From Curtobacterium luteum (GTDB lineage Bacteria > Actinomycetota > Actinomycetes > Actinomycetales > Microbacteriaceae): 54,901 nucleotides of DNA. The DNA lies in contig NZ_LDQC01000028.1 in NCBI RefSeq assembly GCF_001475545.1, positions 1 to 54,901 on the forward strand, written 5' to 3'. The notes beneath the pieces are model-generated. The model had not been told where the DNA came from and searched no databases. It saw only the letters and a list, made by a program, of their open reading frames with translations. Both the position numbers and the translations under genes were made by a program. Shown here piece after piece: positions 1-8,490 of this stretch (positions are counted from its first letter, which is position 1; every line of letters begins with the position of its first letter).

Positions 1-62
1 GGCAGGGTGTGCTCGGGGGTCGGGCGTGCTCGGGGTGCCCGCGTTCGCTGCTCAGCGCCGGA

Positions 63-698
63 TCAGAGGGCCCGGACCCAGTTGCGGAGCAGCTGGATGC
101 CGGCCTCGCCGGACTTCTCCGGGTGGAACTGGGTCGCGGTGAGCGGTCCGTTCTCCACCGCGGCGACGAACCGCTGCCCGTGCTCCGCCCACGTGAGCTT
201 CGGCTGTCGGAAGGGGCCGTACGCCTCGAGCGGGAAGTCCGTGACTCCGTAGGAGTGCACGAAGTAGAACCGCTCGTCGCGCAGACCGTCGAAGAGCACG
301 GAGTCCTCCGGCGCCTCCACCGTGTTCCAGCCCATGTGCGGGAGTACCTCTGCCTGGATCTCCTCGACGGCCCCGGGCCACTGCGCGAGCCCCTCGACGT
401 CGACACCCCGCTCCACGCCCCGCGCGAACAAGACCTGCATGCCGACGCAGATGCCGAGCACGGGACGGCCACCGGCCAGCCGGTGGTCGACGATCTCGCC
501 GCCGCGGACGGACTCGAGCTGGTCGACGACCGCGCCGAACGCCCCCACACCGGGCACGAGCAGACCGTCGGCCTCGAGCGCGGTGCGCTTGTCCGCGCTG
601 AGCGTGACCTCGGCGCCCGCGCGTTCGAGCGCCTTGGCCGCCGAGTGGACGTTGCCCGAGCCGTAGTCGAGGACGACGACGTTCGGCTTCGCGCTCAC
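63..698 (-). CDS. hisH: Imidazole glycerol phosphate synthase, glutaminase subunit HisH
   Basis: Class I glutamine amidotransferase that supplies ammonia to HisF for imidazole glycerol phosphate formation in histidine biosynthesis; cytoplasmic. The 211-aa protein opens with the family's [10 protein letters not shown] strand, has the nucleophilic cysteine in GICVGMQ (C84) and the His/Glu pair in FHPEKS (H192, E194), so the triad is complete and the length is normal. The GTG start overlaps the stop of hisB (GTGA), so translation is coupled. It is the last complete gene of hisC-hisB-hisH; hisA and hisF would be expected beyond the left edge. The 62 bases between its stop and the edge hold no gene. 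Confidence 0.97.
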   Translation of the reverse strand: MSAKPNVVVLDYGSGNVHSAAKALERAGAEVTLSADKRTALEADGLLVPGVGAFGAVVDQLESVRGGEIVDHRLAGGRPVLGICVGMQVLFARGVERGVDVEGLAQWPGAVEEIQAEVLPHMGWNTVEAPEDSVLFDGLRDERFYFVHSYGVTDFPLEAYGPFRQPKLTWAEHGQRFVAAVENGPLTATQFHPEKSGEAGIQLLRNWVRAL

Positions 699-1297
699 AG
701 GGTGCCCTTCGTGCTCGGGATGCCGTCGACGCGGGGGTCGAGCTCCACGGCGTTCCGCATCGCACGGGCGAGCGCCTTGAACTCGGCCTCTGCGATGTGG
801 TGCGGGTCTCGTCCGCCGAGAACGCGAACGTGCACCGTGATGCCGGCGTTGAACGTGATCGCCTCGAAGACGTGGCGGACGAGGGAACCCGTGAAGTGCC
901 CGCCGATCCGGTGCAACGCGAAGCCCTCGGGCTCGCCCGTGTGCACCAGGAACGGACGGCCGGACACGTCGACCACGGCCTGCGCGAGGGCCTCGTCGAG
1001 CGGGACCAGTGCGTCGCCGTAGCGGCCGATGCCGGACCGGTCGCCGAGGGCCTGACGGAGCGCCTGCCCGAGCACGATGCCGGTGTCCTCGACGGTGTGG
1101 TGCGCGTCGATGTCGGTGTCACCGGTCGAGCGCACCCGCAGGTCGATCAGCGAGTGCTTGCTGAACGCCGTGAGCATGTGGTCGAAGAACGGCACACTCG
1201 TCGAGATGTCGGAGGAGCCGGTGCCGTCGAGGTCGAGCTCCAGCTCGATGCTCGACTCGCTCGTGCTCCGGCTGATCGAGGCGGTGCGGGCGGTCAT
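695..1297 (-). CDS. hisB: Imidazoleglycerol-phosphate dehydratase HisB
   Basis: Dehydrates imidazole glycerol phosphate to imidazole acetol phosphate, the sixth step of histidine biosynthesis. The 200-aa protein is the monofunctional form, without an N-terminal phosphatase domain. The metal-binding signatures are present: FFDHML and the [11 protein letters not shown] segment in the first half, and a second His-rich segment (DPHHIAEA) in the C-terminal half. The ATG start overlaps the hisC stop (ATGA) and the stop overlaps the hisH start (GTGA), so hisC-hisB-hisH is a tightly coupled unit. Confidence 0.97.
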   Translation of the reverse strand: MTARTASISRSTSESSIELELDLDGTGSSDISTSVPFFDHMLTAFSKHSLIDLRVRSTGDTDIDAHHTVEDTGIVLGQALRQALGDRSGIGRYGDALVPLDEALAQAVVDVSGRPFLVHTGEPEGFALHRIGGHFTGSLVRHVFEAITFNAGITVHVRVLGGRDPHHIAEAEFKALARAMRNAVELDPRVDGIPSTKGTL

Positions 1298-2418
1298 GCG
1301 TCAACCCTAACCGGGGGCTGGACCGCGGCCACGCGGCGCATGGCGTCGAGGAAGGCCGTGGTCTCCTCCGCCGTCCCCGCACTGACGCGGAGGTGGTTCG
1401 GGATCCCGAGGTCGCGCACGATGACGTCTTCGTCGAGCAGTGCCTCGAACGCGGCGTGCGGGTCCGCGACACCGCCGAACAGCACGAAGTTCGACCACGA
1501 CTCGTAGGTGCGGTACCCCATGTCCTGGAGCTCGGTGATCATCCGGTCACGCTGCTGCTTGATGTCGTCCACCATGGCGAGCATCGCCGGGGCGTGCCGG
1601 AGGGCTGCCACCGCCGCCGCCTGGGTCAGGGCGGAGAGGTGGTACGGGAGGCGGACGAGCCGGATGGCGTCGATCACCGCCGGGTGCGCGGCGAGGTACC
1701 CCACCCGCGCGCCCGCGAACGCGAACGCCTTGCTCATGGTGCGCGAGACGACCAGCCGCTCACGACCCGGCAGGAGCGTGAGGGCGCTCGGGGCATCGTC
1801 GGGCATGAACTCGGCGTAGGCCTCGTCCACCATGACGATGCCGTCGGTCGCGTCGTAGGCTGCCGCGATCGTCTCGATGGGCAGGGGTGTCCCCGTGGGG
1901 TTGTTCGGACCGCACAGGAACACGATGTCCGGCTGGTGTTCGGCGATCGCGGCGGCGACGGTCTCGGGCGAGATGCCGAACTCGGCGTCGCGCTCTGCCG
2001 GGATCCACCGCGTGCCGGTGCCGGACGCGAGGATCGAGTGCATCGAGTAGGTCGGGGGGAACCCCAGGACGCTCCGCCCAGGGCCACCGAACGCCTGGAG
2101 GAGCTGCTGCAGGACCTCGTTCGACCCGTTCGCCGCCCAGAGCTGCTCAGGCGTCAGGAGCGCAGGGCCCTCGAGTCCCCCGTTGAGGTAGTCGGTCAGC
2201 GAACGACGGAGCTCGCTGAACTCGCGGTCGGGGTAGCGGTTCACGGTGGCGAGGGCCTGCCGGATCGACTCGACGATGTCGTCGGCGACCTCGGCCGGGA
2301 CCGGATGGGTGTTCTCGTTGACGTTCAGCTGGACGCGCACGTGCTTCTGCGGAGCACCGTAGGGGCTCTGCCCGCGCAGGTCGTCTCGGATCGGGAGGTC
2401 TTCGAGCGTGAATGCCAC
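1294..2418 (-). CDS. hisC: Histidinol-phosphate aminotransferase HisC
   Basis: PLP-dependent fold-type I aminotransferase that converts imidazole acetol phosphate to histidinol phosphate with glutamate as amino donor. 374 aa from the chosen GTG start. Visible landmarks are the N-terminal [11 protein letters not shown], the CGPNNPTG motif, DEAYAEF and the PLP-lysine region [18 protein letters not shown]. The frame stays open about 99 codons further upstream, but that part does not resemble HisC. The GTG is preceded at exactly 6 nt by a TACGAT -10 box and has no Shine-Dalgarno sequence, so a leaderless start fits. First gene of the his unit seen here. Confidence 0.95.
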   Translation of the reverse strand: MAFTLEDLPIRDDLRGQSPYGAPQKHVRVQLNVNENTHPVPAEVADDIVESIRQALATVNRYPDREFSELRRSLTDYLNGGLEGPALLTPEQLWAANGSNEVLQQLLQAFGGPGRSVLGFPPTYSMHSILASGTGTRWIPAERDAEFGISPETVAAAIAEHQPDIVFLCGPNNPTGTPLPIETIAAAYDATDGIVMVDEAYAEFMPDDAPSALTLLPGRERLVVSRTMSKAFAFAGARVGYLAAHPAVIDAIRLVRLPYHLSALTQAAAVAALRHAPAMLAMVDDIKQQRDRMITELQDMGYRTYESWSNFVLFGGVADPHAAFEALLDEDVIVRDLGIPNHLRVSAGTAEETTAFLDAMRRVAAVQPPVRVDA

Positions 2419-2424
2419 CGATCC

Positions 2425-2430
2425 ATCGTA
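2425..2430 (-). promoter_or_regulatory. -10 box of a probable leaderless hisC promoter
   Basis: On the minus strand TACGAT lies 6 nt before the hisC GTG, so the transcript would begin at or next to the start codon. No ribosome binding site is visible. The position and TANNNT pattern are seen directly; leaderless transcription is inferred. Confidence 0.55.
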
Positions 2431-2471
2431 GGCCGCTCGGGCGACATGAAGACCGGCCGTCCGGACGGACT

Positions 2472-2496
2472 CCGCACCGCACCGCACCGCACCGCA
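2472..2496. repeat. Pentanucleotide tandem repeat (CCGCA)5
   Basis: Five perfect CCGCA units in the gap between hisC and the LysM gene. A potentially length-variable simple repeat with no visible function. Confidence 0.8.
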
Positions 2497-2514
2497 CGCG
2501 GGATCTCCCCGCGT

Positions 2515-2545
2515 GATCGCGCGCAGGCCATCCCGTCGCGCGATC
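2515..2545 (-). terminator. Possible hairpin terminator of the LysM gene
   Basis: GATCGCGCG and CGCGCGATC form a perfect 9-bp stem with a 13-nt loop, starting 10 nt after the stop codon of the minus-strand LysM gene. There is no clear U-tract, so its efficiency as an intrinsic terminator is uncertain. Confidence 0.4.
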
Positions 2546-2555
2546 TCGGGTGGAC

Positions 2556-2945
2556 CTACTTCGCGTCTGCGTACTCCGCGGGGATGTACTTCGCGGGGAT
2601 CGCGATCTTCTCGCCCGCCTGGAGCCCCGCGCCGTCGAGCGCGTTGAGGCTCACCACGTCCTGCACGAAGTCGCGCGGGTCGGCGTTCGGAGCGGTTTCC
2701 TCCGCCAGCTGCCACAGCGTCTCGCCGGGCTGGACCGTGACCGTCTCGAAGTGCGCGGACCCGGATCCGGAGGCGTCACCGGCGGATGCGCGACCACCGT
2801 TGAGCACCGCCAGCGCGACGATCAGCAGGATCGGGAGCGCGGCGAGGGTCGTGAAGACGATCCGCCCGCGACGCGTCAGGCGCAGGCGCGTACGCACGGC
2901 GGGAGCTGCGTGACGCTGGGTCTCAGCGATGGCGATGGTGCTCAT
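2556..2945 (-). CDS. LysM membrane-anchored SOS-linked division inhibitor (Rv2719c/ChiZ, YneA type)
   Basis: 129-aa protein: a basic cytoplasmic N-terminus (about 1-28), one membrane segment (VFTTLAALPILLIVALAVL, about 30-48), a short Ala/Ser/Gly linker, and a C-terminal LysM peptidoglycan-binding domain (ETVTVQPGETLWQLAEE through KIAIPAKYI). It is divergent from lexA across a region with two SOS-box-like sequences. This is the arrangement of mycobacterial Rv2719c, corynebacterial DivS and Bacillus YneA, which block septation after DNA damage. A GGAAGG ribosome site precedes the ATG. The family role is known; the function here is inferred from domain and context. I see no hydrolase motif, so a binding or inhibitory role is more likely than catalysis. 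Confidence 0.85.
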   Translation of the reverse strand: MSTIAIAETQRHAAPAVRTRLRLTRRGRIVFTTLAALPILLIVALAVLNGGRASAGDASGSGSAHFETVTVQPGETLWQLAEETAPNADPRDFVQDVVSLNALDGAGLQAGEKIAIPAKYIPAEYADAK

Positions 2946-2986
2946 GTCGTTCTTGCCTTCCCGTTCGGTGATCCGAAGTCGTGTAC

Positions 2987-3000
2987 CGAACATAGTTTCG
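2987..3000. promoter_or_regulatory. LexA (SOS) box between LysM gene and lexA
   Basis: CGAACATAGTTTCG matches the actinobacterial SOS consensus (T)CGAACNNNNGTTCG(A) with one mismatch, and is followed by AA. It lies about 42 nt upstream of the LysM start, where LexA would repress that gene and possibly lexA. Confidence 0.75.
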
Positions 3001-3058
3001 AACCGGTGGCTGCACAAGTCCCCAGGAGGGATTTCTGCAGGGAATTCTCGCGACACGC

Positions 3059-3074
3059 TCGAACAGGTGTTTGT
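3059..3074. promoter_or_regulatory. Second, weaker LexA box candidate upstream of lexA
   Basis: TCGAAC-AGGT-GTTTGT: the left half is perfect and the right half (consensus GTTCGA) has two mismatches. It lies about 110 nt before the lexA start and could serve as the autorepression site. Weaker than the site at 2987-3000. Confidence 0.5.
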
Positions 3075-3181
3075 CCGGGTATCGGCGGTCGGATACTGTT
3101 TCGACCGACTGGGACGAGTCAAGCGGGGACCACCGACATTCCCGCCGGGCCAGGTCCCGCACCGACGAAGGGTGAGACCAC

Positions 3182-3826
3182 GTGGCGGACGAACTGCGCG
3201 GACAGAAGCCGCTGACGCCGAAGCAGCAGGCGATCCTCGACGCCATCCGCGCGTCGATCGCCAGCCGGGGCTACCCGCCGAGCATGCGGGAGATCGGCGA
3301 CGCTGCCGGTCTCTCATCACTCTCGAGCGTCTCCCACCAGCTCGGCCAGCTCGAGCTCGGGGGCTGGATCCGTCGTGACCCGAACCGACCGCGCGCACTC
3401 GAGGTCCTGGTCGACGAGCCCAGCGCCGACGCCGACGGGCCCGACGTCGACGCGACCACGCTCGTGCCGCTCGTCGGCCGGATCGCCGCGGGTGTCCCGA
3501 TCACGGCCGAGCAGCACGTCGACGAGATCATCCCGCTCCCCCGCCAGCTCGTCGGCACCGGAGACCTCTTCATGCTCAAGGTGGTCGGCGAGTCGATGAT
3601 CGACGCCGCCATCTGCGACGGGGACTGGGTGGTCGTCCGCTCACAGCAGACCGCGGAGAACGGCGACGTCGTCGCGGCGATGCTCGACGAGGAGGCCACC
3701 GTGAAGGTGTTCCGGCAGCGCGACGGTCACACGTGGCTGCTCCCCCGCAACTCCGCGTTCGAGCCGATCCTCGGTGACGCCGCCACCGTGCTCGGCAAGG
3801 TCGTCGCGGTCCTCCGCTCGATCTGA
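3182..3826 (+). CDS. lexA: SOS repressor LexA
   Basis: Transcriptional repressor of the SOS regulon that self-cleaves when stimulated by RecA filaments. 214 aa: N-terminal winged helix ([29 protein letters not shown], about 11-75), a variable linker, then the S24 peptidase-like domain. The scissile bond A103-G104, catalytic S138 (GESMID) and K175 (EATVKVF) are all present, so it should be cleavable. The GTG start is preceded by GAAGGGTGAG. It is divergent from the LysM gene, with candidate SOS boxes in between. Downstream it converges on hflX, with a long hairpin in the gap. Confidence 0.97.
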   Translation: MADELRGQKPLTPKQQAILDAIRASIASRGYPPSMREIGDAAGLSSLSSVSHQLGQLELGGWIRRDPNRPRALEVLVDEPSADADGPDVDATTLVPLVGRIAAGVPITAEQHVDEIIPLPRQLVGTGDLFMLKVVGESMIDAAICDGDWVVVRSQQTAENGDVVAAMLDEEATVKVFRQRDGHTWLLPRNSAFEPILGDAATVLGKVVAVLRSI

Positions 3827-3879
3827 CGCACGCGGCGCCGACGCCGTCACCGCGCTGCTCGCGAGCCGAGACGACTTCG

Positions 3880-3940
3880 GAACCACGGAAACGACATGGA
3901 ACCAGTCCTCAAGGCTGGTTCCATGTCGGTTTCGTGGTTC
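3880..3940. repeat. Long hairpin, family A copy 1
   Basis: A 26-nt left arm beginning GAACCACGGAAACGACATGG pairs with the 26-nt right arm at 3915-3940 (24 of 26 positions), around a 9-nt loop. It sits between the convergent genes lexA and hflX. The left arm is almost identical (22 of 24) to that of the hairpin at 6525-6589. It could act as a bidirectional terminator or be a dispersed palindromic repeat. Confidence 0.85.
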
Positions 3941-4011
3941 GAGGCAGTGGTGAGGGACCTGCCGGACGCACCCCGTGCCTCCAGGCCGGACCGCGTCAGC
4001 GCGTCAGCGCG

Positions 4012-5550
4012 TCAGGACGCGACCGGCGTGACCACGAACGGGTCGAGCTCCGCGACCTGCCGCTGGAACACCCGCACCTGCAGCCGTGTCCCGTCCTCCA
4101 CGTAGTCCACCGACTCCACCGCACCCGCGTCGTGCAGTGACGACACGAGGTCTCCGCGGTCGTACGGGATCACCACGGTGAGCGACACGTCGGGCTCGGG
4201 CAGGCGGTCCTCGATCGCGGCGAGCAACTCCGGGATGCCCTCGCCCGTGCGGGCGGACACGAACACGGCGTCCGGCACGAGACCGCGGAGCACGAGCCGC
4301 TGCGACTCGTCGACCAGGTCCGCCTTGTTGAACGCGACGATCTCGGGGATCTCCCGCGCACCGACGTCGCCGACGACCTCGCGGACCGTCGCCAGCTGCG
4401 CGGCGGGGTCGGGGTGCGAGCCGTCGACGACGTGCACGATGACGTCGGCCTCGCCGACCTCCTCCAGGGTGGACCGGAACGCCTCGACCAGTTGGTGCGG
4501 CAGGTTCCGGACGAACCCGACGGTGTCGACGAAGGTGAACTCGCGGCCCTTGGCAGAGTTCGTGCGCCGGACGGTCGCGTCGAGGGTGGCGAACAGCTGG
4601 TTCTGCACCAGCACGCCCGCGCTCGTCAGACGGTTGAGGAGCGACGACTTGCCGGCGTTCGTGTACCCGGCGATCGCCACGCTCGGGACGTCGTTGCGGT
4701 GTCGGTCGGCGCGCTTGGCCTCTCGCGCCGGGCGGAACCCGGCGATCTGCCGACGGAGCTTCGACATCCGCGTGTGGATGCGACGACGGTCGAGCTCGAT
4801 CTTCGTCTCACCGGGGCCACGGGAACCCATGCCCGCACCGCCCGAGACCTGACCACCGGCCTGCCGGGACATCGACTCACCCCAGCCGCGGAGGCGCGGG
4901 AGGAGGTACTGCAGCTGCGCGAGTTCGACCTGGGCCTTGCCCTCGCGGGTCTTCGCGTGCTGGCTGAAGATGTCGAGGATCACGGCCGTGCGGTCGATCA
5001 CCTTCACCTTGACGACGTCCTCGAGCGCACGACGCTGGGAGGGTGCGAGCTCCGTGTCCGCGATGACGGTGTCGGCCCCGGTGGCCTTGACGATCATCGC
5101 GAGTTCCTCGGCCTTGCCCTTGCCGAGGTAGGTCGCGGGGTCCGGCGTCGGCCGACGCTGCAGGAGCCCGTCGAGCACGACAGCACCTGCCGTCTCGGCG
5201 AGGGCAGCGAGCTCGCGGAGGGAGTTCTCCGCGTCCTGCGCGTCGCCCTGCGGGTACACGCCGATGAGGACGACCTGCTCGAGCCGGAGCTGCCGGTACT
5301 CGACCTCGGTGACGTCTTGGAGTTCGGTGGAGAGGCCCGTGACACGGCGGAGGGCCGCACGGTCCTCGCGGTCGTACTGGTCGCCGTCGCCCGTCCAACC
5401 GTGGTCGTCGACGGAGCGGGTCTGGATCGCCTGGGCCGGGGCGAAGATCGATGAGGTGGCGCGCTGGTCGGCGTTGCGCAGCACGCGCTCGACGACACCG
5501 TCGGCGCTGTCGTCGTGGGACTGGTGGTTCTGCTGAGGGGTATCCGTCAT
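4012..5550 (-). CDS. hflX: Ribosome-associated GTPase HflX
   Basis: GTPase that splits or rescues stalled 70S ribosomes, cytoplasmic. 512 aa from the ATG at 5550. The N-terminal half carries the HflX nucleotide-binding domain (VYPQGDAQDAENSLREL, DGLLQRRPTPDPATYLGKGKAEEL), followed by a coiled region with the glycine-rich SGGAGMGSRGPGETKIELDRR signature. The G domain has G1 GYTNAGKS (295-302), DTVGF (G3) and NKAD (G4). An upstream in-frame start would add 12 codons. I chose the ATG because a TACCCT -10 box lies 9 nt before it. Divergent from the methyltransferase gene, convergent with lexA. Confidence 0.95.
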   Translation of the reverse strand: MTDTPQQNHQSHDDSADGVVERVLRNADQRATSSIFAPAQAIQTRSVDDHGWTGDGDQYDREDRAALRRVTGLSTELQDVTEVEYRQLRLEQVVLIGVYPQGDAQDAENSLRELAALAETAGAVVLDGLLQRRPTPDPATYLGKGKAEELAMIVKATGADTVIADTELAPSQRRALEDVVKVKVIDRTAVILDIFSQHAKTREGKAQVELAQLQYLLPRLRGWGESMSRQAGGQVSGGAGMGSRGPGETKIELDRRRIHTRMSKLRRQIAGFRPAREAKRADRHRNDVPSVAIAGYTNAGKSSLLNRLTSAGVLVQNQLFATLDATVRRTNSAKGREFTFVDTVGFVRNLPHQLVEAFRSTLEEVGEADVIVHVVDGSHPDPAAQLATVREVVGDVGAREIPEIVAFNKADLVDESQRLVLRGLVPDAVFVSARTGEGIPELLAAIEDRLPEPDVSLTVVIPYDRGDLVSSLHDAGAVESVDYVEDGTRLQVRVFQRQVAELDPFVVTPVAS

Positions 5551-5599
5551 CCTGTCCACAGGGTACCGCCGCCACGCCCGGGACACACGGGTGAGACGC

Positions 5600-5605
5600 T
5601 ACGGT
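5600..5605 (+). promoter_or_regulatory. -10 box of a probable leaderless methyltransferase promoter
   Basis: TACGGT lies 6 nt before the ATG at 5612, with no Shine-Dalgarno sequence in between, which favours this ATG over the in-frame GTG at 5591. Confidence 0.55.
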
Positions 5606-5611
5606 TCATCC

Positions 5612-6223
5612 ATGGCGAACGACCACTACTTCTCCGCCAGCCCCTCGTCGGAGATCCGAGAGCGCCAGGTGCACGTCACGCTCGCCGGTCGCGCCCTCAC
5701 CCTCTCGACCGCCGCCGGCGTGTTCAGCCCGGACGGGGTCGACCGCGGTACGAAGGTCCTGCTCGGATCGGTGCCGCCGCCGGCCGCCGACGGCGCACTC
5801 CTCGACATCGGCTGCGGCTGGGGTCCGATCGCGATCACGATGGCGCTCGAGTCGCCCGACGCGCAGGTCTGGGGCGTCGACGTCAACGAGCGCGTCCTCG
5901 GGCTCGCGCGGGCGAACGCGGCGACCGCCGGGGCGACGAACGTCACGGTGGCCCTCCCCGGCGAGGTCCCCGCCGACCTCCGCTTCCGGACGATCTGGTC
6001 GAACCCGCCGATCCGCGTCGGCAAGGACGAACTGCACGACATCCTGCTCACCTGGCTCCCCCGGCTCGAGGTCGGCGGCGAGGCATGGTTGGTCGTCTCG
6101 AAGGACCTCGGCGGCGACTCGCTCCAGCGCTGGTTACGCGACACCCTCGGGTCCGACTTCACGGTGTCTCGGGCATCGACCGACAAGGGGTTCCGGGTCA
6201 TCCGCGTGCACCGGGGCGCGTAG
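5612..6223 (+). CDS. Class I SAM-dependent methyltransferase, RsmC/small-domain type
   Basis: 203-aa protein with the methyltransferase small domain (MTS) fold. The SAM-binding loop is DIGCGWG (65-71), an acidic VDVNERVL strand follows, and the catalytic NPPIR motif at 131-135 belongs to the NPP[FY] group that methylates exocyclic amines. The closest named group is 16S rRNA G1207 N2-methyltransferase (RsmC), but the protein lacks the duplicated N-terminal domain of enterobacterial RsmC, so substrate identity is uncertain. Convergent with dapF across a 393-nt repeat-rich gap. Confidence 0.8.
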   Translation: MANDHYFSASPSSEIRERQVHVTLAGRALTLSTAAGVFSPDGVDRGTKVLLGSVPPPAADGALLDIGCGWGPIAITMALESPDAQVWGVDVNERVLGLARANAATAGATNVTVALPGEVPADLRFRTIWSNPPIRVGKDELHDILLTWLPRLEVGGEAWLVVSKDLGGDSLQRWLRDTLGSDFTVSRASTDKGFRVIRVHRGA

Positions 6224-6274
6224 CGCGTCAGCCGCGCAGCGCGTCAGCCGCGCAGCGCGGCGGGCGCGCCGCGC

Positions 6275-6364
6275 GATCCGGCCCGGAGGCACGGCGGGCG
6301 TCACCGACGTCGGCCGCGGGATCCGGACTGGAGGCACGCCGGGCGTCACCGACGTCGGTCGCGG
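6275..6364. repeat. Tandem 45-nt duplication containing the GGAGGCACG motif
   Basis: 6275-6319 and 6320-6364 are head-to-tail copies with 41 of 45 identical positions, both starting GATCCGG and both containing GGAGGCACG. An inverted half, GGGCCTCCAGG, follows at 6369-6380, so the copies can pair with it. This is the local version of the GGAGGC/GCCTCC 3'-end element seen after many genes in the window. Confidence 0.8.
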
Positions 6365-6430
6365 GCCACGGGCCTCCAGGCCGCGGCGGGGCCGCCCGTC
6401 GACCACCGCCGCGCACGCGTCACGGTCGTC

Positions 6431-6510
6431 GCGTCGCGTCGCGTCGCGTTGCGTCGCGTGGCGTCGCGTGGCGTCGCGTGGCGTCACGTCGCGTGGCGTC
6501 GCGTCGCGCT
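6431..6510. repeat. Pentameric simple-sequence repeat, 16 units
   Basis: Eighty bases divide cleanly into sixteen 5-mers, nearly all GCGTC or GCGTG, with GCGTT, ACGTC and GCGCT as variants. Probably a slippage product; no function visible. Confidence 0.85.
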
Positions 6511-6524
6511 CTGTCGGCCATGCG

Positions 6525-6589
6525 ACGAACCACGGAACCGACATCGAACCGCCCCCTCCGCCTGGTTCGACGTCGGAATCCTGGTTCGT
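6525..6589. repeat. Long hairpin, family A copy 2
   Basis: The 26-nt arms (6525-6550 and 6564-6589) match at 21 of 26 positions around a 13-nt loop. The left arm, ACGAACCACGGAACCGACAT and onward, is near-identical to the hairpin at 3880-3940. Again it lies between two convergent genes. Confidence 0.8.
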
Positions 6590-6616
6590 CAGTGCGCTGT
6601 GTCCCGCGCCCGCCCG

Positions 6617-7507
6617 TCAGACGGTGAGGTCGCCCGAGAACACCAGCTCGGCAGGCCCGGACAATGCGACGTGCTCGCCGTCCTCGGCCGCGAACATGCG
6701 CACGGTCACGACGCCGCCGGGCACCCGCACGCGCCAGGTGTCCGGTGCACCGGAGCCGACCCAGTGCCGTGTCGCCAGGGCAGCCGCGACCGCACCGGTG
6801 CCGCACGACAGCGTCTCGCCGCTGCCACGTTCGTGCACGCGCATCGTGATCTCTCCGACGCCGTCGTTGATGAGGGGCTCCCCCGGGAGGACGAACTCGA
6901 CGTTCGCCCCGGACTCCGGCGCGGGGTCGAGCACCGGCACGTAGGTCAGGTCGAGCTCGGCCAGCTCGTCCTCCGTCGCGACGGCGACCACGACGTGCGG
7001 GTTGCCCACGTCGATGCCGAGGCCGGGCCGGGCGCCGTCGAGGTTCTTCGCCCGCACGAGCACGTCGCCGGCGCCGCCACCCTCGATCCCGAGCCCCCAG
7101 CGGCCGAGGTCTGCCTGGAACCCGTTCGTCGTCCGCTGGATGTCCACCAACCCCTTGCGGGTGCCGATCGTCAGGGTCTCGCCGGGCGCGAGCTCGACCA
7201 GTCCGGACTCGGTGAGGTACCGCGCGAACACCCGGACGCCGTTGCCGCACATCTCGGCGACCGTTCCGTCGGCGTTGTGGTAGTCCATGAACCAGACGGC
7301 TTCGGGCTCCACCGCGACGAGTGCACGTCCCTCGGGCAGGGTCTCGGAGCGCACGGCACGGATCACGCCGTCCCCGCCCACGCCGAAGCGGCGGTCCGCG
7401 ATGGCGCGGATGCGCTCGGGGGTGAGGTCGACGATGGCGTCGGGGTCGGCGAACAGGACGAAGTCGTTGCCGGTCCCCTGGCCCTTCGTGAAGTGCAGCT
7501 CGGTCAC
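6617..7507 (-). CDS. dapF: Diaminopimelate epimerase DapF
   Basis: Converts LL- to meso-diaminopimelate for lysine and peptidoglycan synthesis without a cofactor. 296 aa with both catalytic cysteines: C87 in MCGNGVRVF and C235 in SCGTGAVA, and the N-terminal [11 protein letters not shown] signature. Start codon region overlaps the miaA stop by 4 nt, so it is probably translationally coupled to miaA. Works in the same pathway as dapA and dapB elsewhere in the window. Confidence 0.97.
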   Translation of the reverse strand: MTELHFTKGQGTGNDFVLFADPDAIVDLTPERIRAIADRRFGVGGDGVIRAVRSETLPEGRALVAVEPEAVWFMDYHNADGTVAEMCGNGVRVFARYLTESGLVELAPGETLTIGTRKGLVDIQRTTNGFQADLGRWGLGIEGGGAGDVLVRAKNLDGARPGLGIDVGNPHVVVAVATEDELAELDLTYVPVLDPAPESGANVEFVLPGEPLINDGVGEITMRVHERGSGETLSCGTGAVAAALATRHWVGSGAPDTWRVRVPGGVVTVRMFAAEDGEHVALSGPAELVFSGDLTV

Positions 7508-8490
7508 GCCACGATCCTACGGGCCAGCGCCGACAGGTCCGTCCGGTCCGCTCCGGTGACGTCGAGGTCCTCGGCGGTCGCGTACCGCTTGAACCACGCG
7601 ACCTGTCGCCGGGCGTACTTCCGCGTCGCGAGGCTCGTCGCCGCCACCGCCTCCGCGACGGTCGCGTCCCCGCGGAGCACGTCGAGCGCCTGCGAGTACC
7701 CGATGGCCCGCGAGGCGGTCCGGCCCCGCTCGAGACCCGCGCCACGGAGGCGATCGACCTCGTCGAGCAGCCCGGCGTCGAACATGCGCTGGGCTCGCGA
7801 CTGCAGCGCCTCGACCAGGTGCGCGCGGTCGCGGCGCAGGTGCAGGATCCGCGCGGGTCGCCAGGCGCGGGGCGCGGACGGGAGGCTCGGGGTGACGACC
7901 TCGGAGCGACTCGCGATCTCGAGTGCTCGGGTCAGTCGCCGCGGGTTGCGGGCGTCGATGGTCGCCGCCGCGTGCGGGTCGAGGCTGCGCAGCCGGTCGA
8001 GCAGGATGCCCGGTCCGAGTTCGTCGTGCTCCCGCTCGAGCCGTGCGCGGAGTTCCGGGTCGGTTCCCGGGAAGTCGAGGTCGAACAGCACGGCGGACAC
8101 GTACAGCCCGCTCCCGCCGGCGAGGACCGCGACGCCGCCCGCGTCCTGGATCCGCGTGATCTCGCGGCGGGCGTCCCGCTGGTACGCGGCGACGCTCGCC
8201 TCGTCGGTCACGTCGAGGACGTCGAGCTGCCGGTGCGGGATGCCCTGCCGTTCCGCGGTCGTCAGTTTCGCCGTCCCGATGTCCATGCCGCGGTAGAGCT
8301 GCATCGCGTCGGCGTTGACGACCTCGGCGGGGCGACCGGCGGCCCGGACCAGGTCGGCGATCGCGACGGCGAGGTCGGACTTCCCCGTGCCCGTCGCGCC
8401 GACGACCGCGATCAGGTCGGCCGCGCGCCCAGGGCCCGCGACGGGGTCCGATCCCGCCGCCGGAGGGTGCTCGGCGTCAGCGGCCGACAC
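7504..8490 (-). CDS. miaA: tRNA dimethylallyltransferase MiaA
   Basis: Transfers dimethylallyl from DMAPP to A37 of tRNAs reading UNN codons, giving i6A. 328 aa from the GTG at 8490. The P-loop GATGTGKS is at 31-38, followed by [17 protein letters not shown] (substrate-binding Asp) and the family segment [10 protein letters not shown]. No in-frame ATG or GTG lies closer to the P-loop. The chosen GTG overlaps the end of miaB by 14 nt, so the N-terminal 20 or so residues are less certain. Reading order is miaB, miaA, dapF. Confidence 0.93.
   Translation of the reverse strand: MSAADAEHPPAAGSDPVAGPGRAADLIAVVGATGTGKSDLAVAIADLVRAAGRPAEVVNADAMQLYRGMDIGTAKLTTAERQGIPHRQLDVLDVTDEASVAAYQRDARREITRIQDAGGVAVLAGGSGLYVSAVLFDLDFPGTDPELRARLEREHDELGPGILLDRLRSLDPHAAATIDARNPRRLTRALEIASRSEVVTPSLPSAPRAWRPARILHLRRDRAHLVEALQSRAQRMFDAGLLDEVDRLRGAGLERGRTASRAIGYSQALDVLRGDATVAEAVAATSLATRKYARRQVAWFKRYATAEDLDVTGADRTDLSALARRIVA

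Larger units (their letters stand above)
6224..6616. other. Gene-free 393-nt repeat-rich gap
   Basis: Between the convergent methyltransferase gene and dapF. It holds three kinds of repeat in order: a 45-nt tandem duplication containing GGAGGC half-hairpins (6275-6364), sixteen GCGTN-type pentamers (6431-6510), and a long hairpin (6525-6589). I see no credible coding region; open frames here are low-complexity Arg/Ala/Thr translations of the repeats. Confidence 0.7.

Noticed and set aside
2946..3181. An additional small gene in the lexA/LysM intergenic region
   Set aside because: Open frames there lack ribosome sites and cross the SOS boxes; the region is best explained as promoter.
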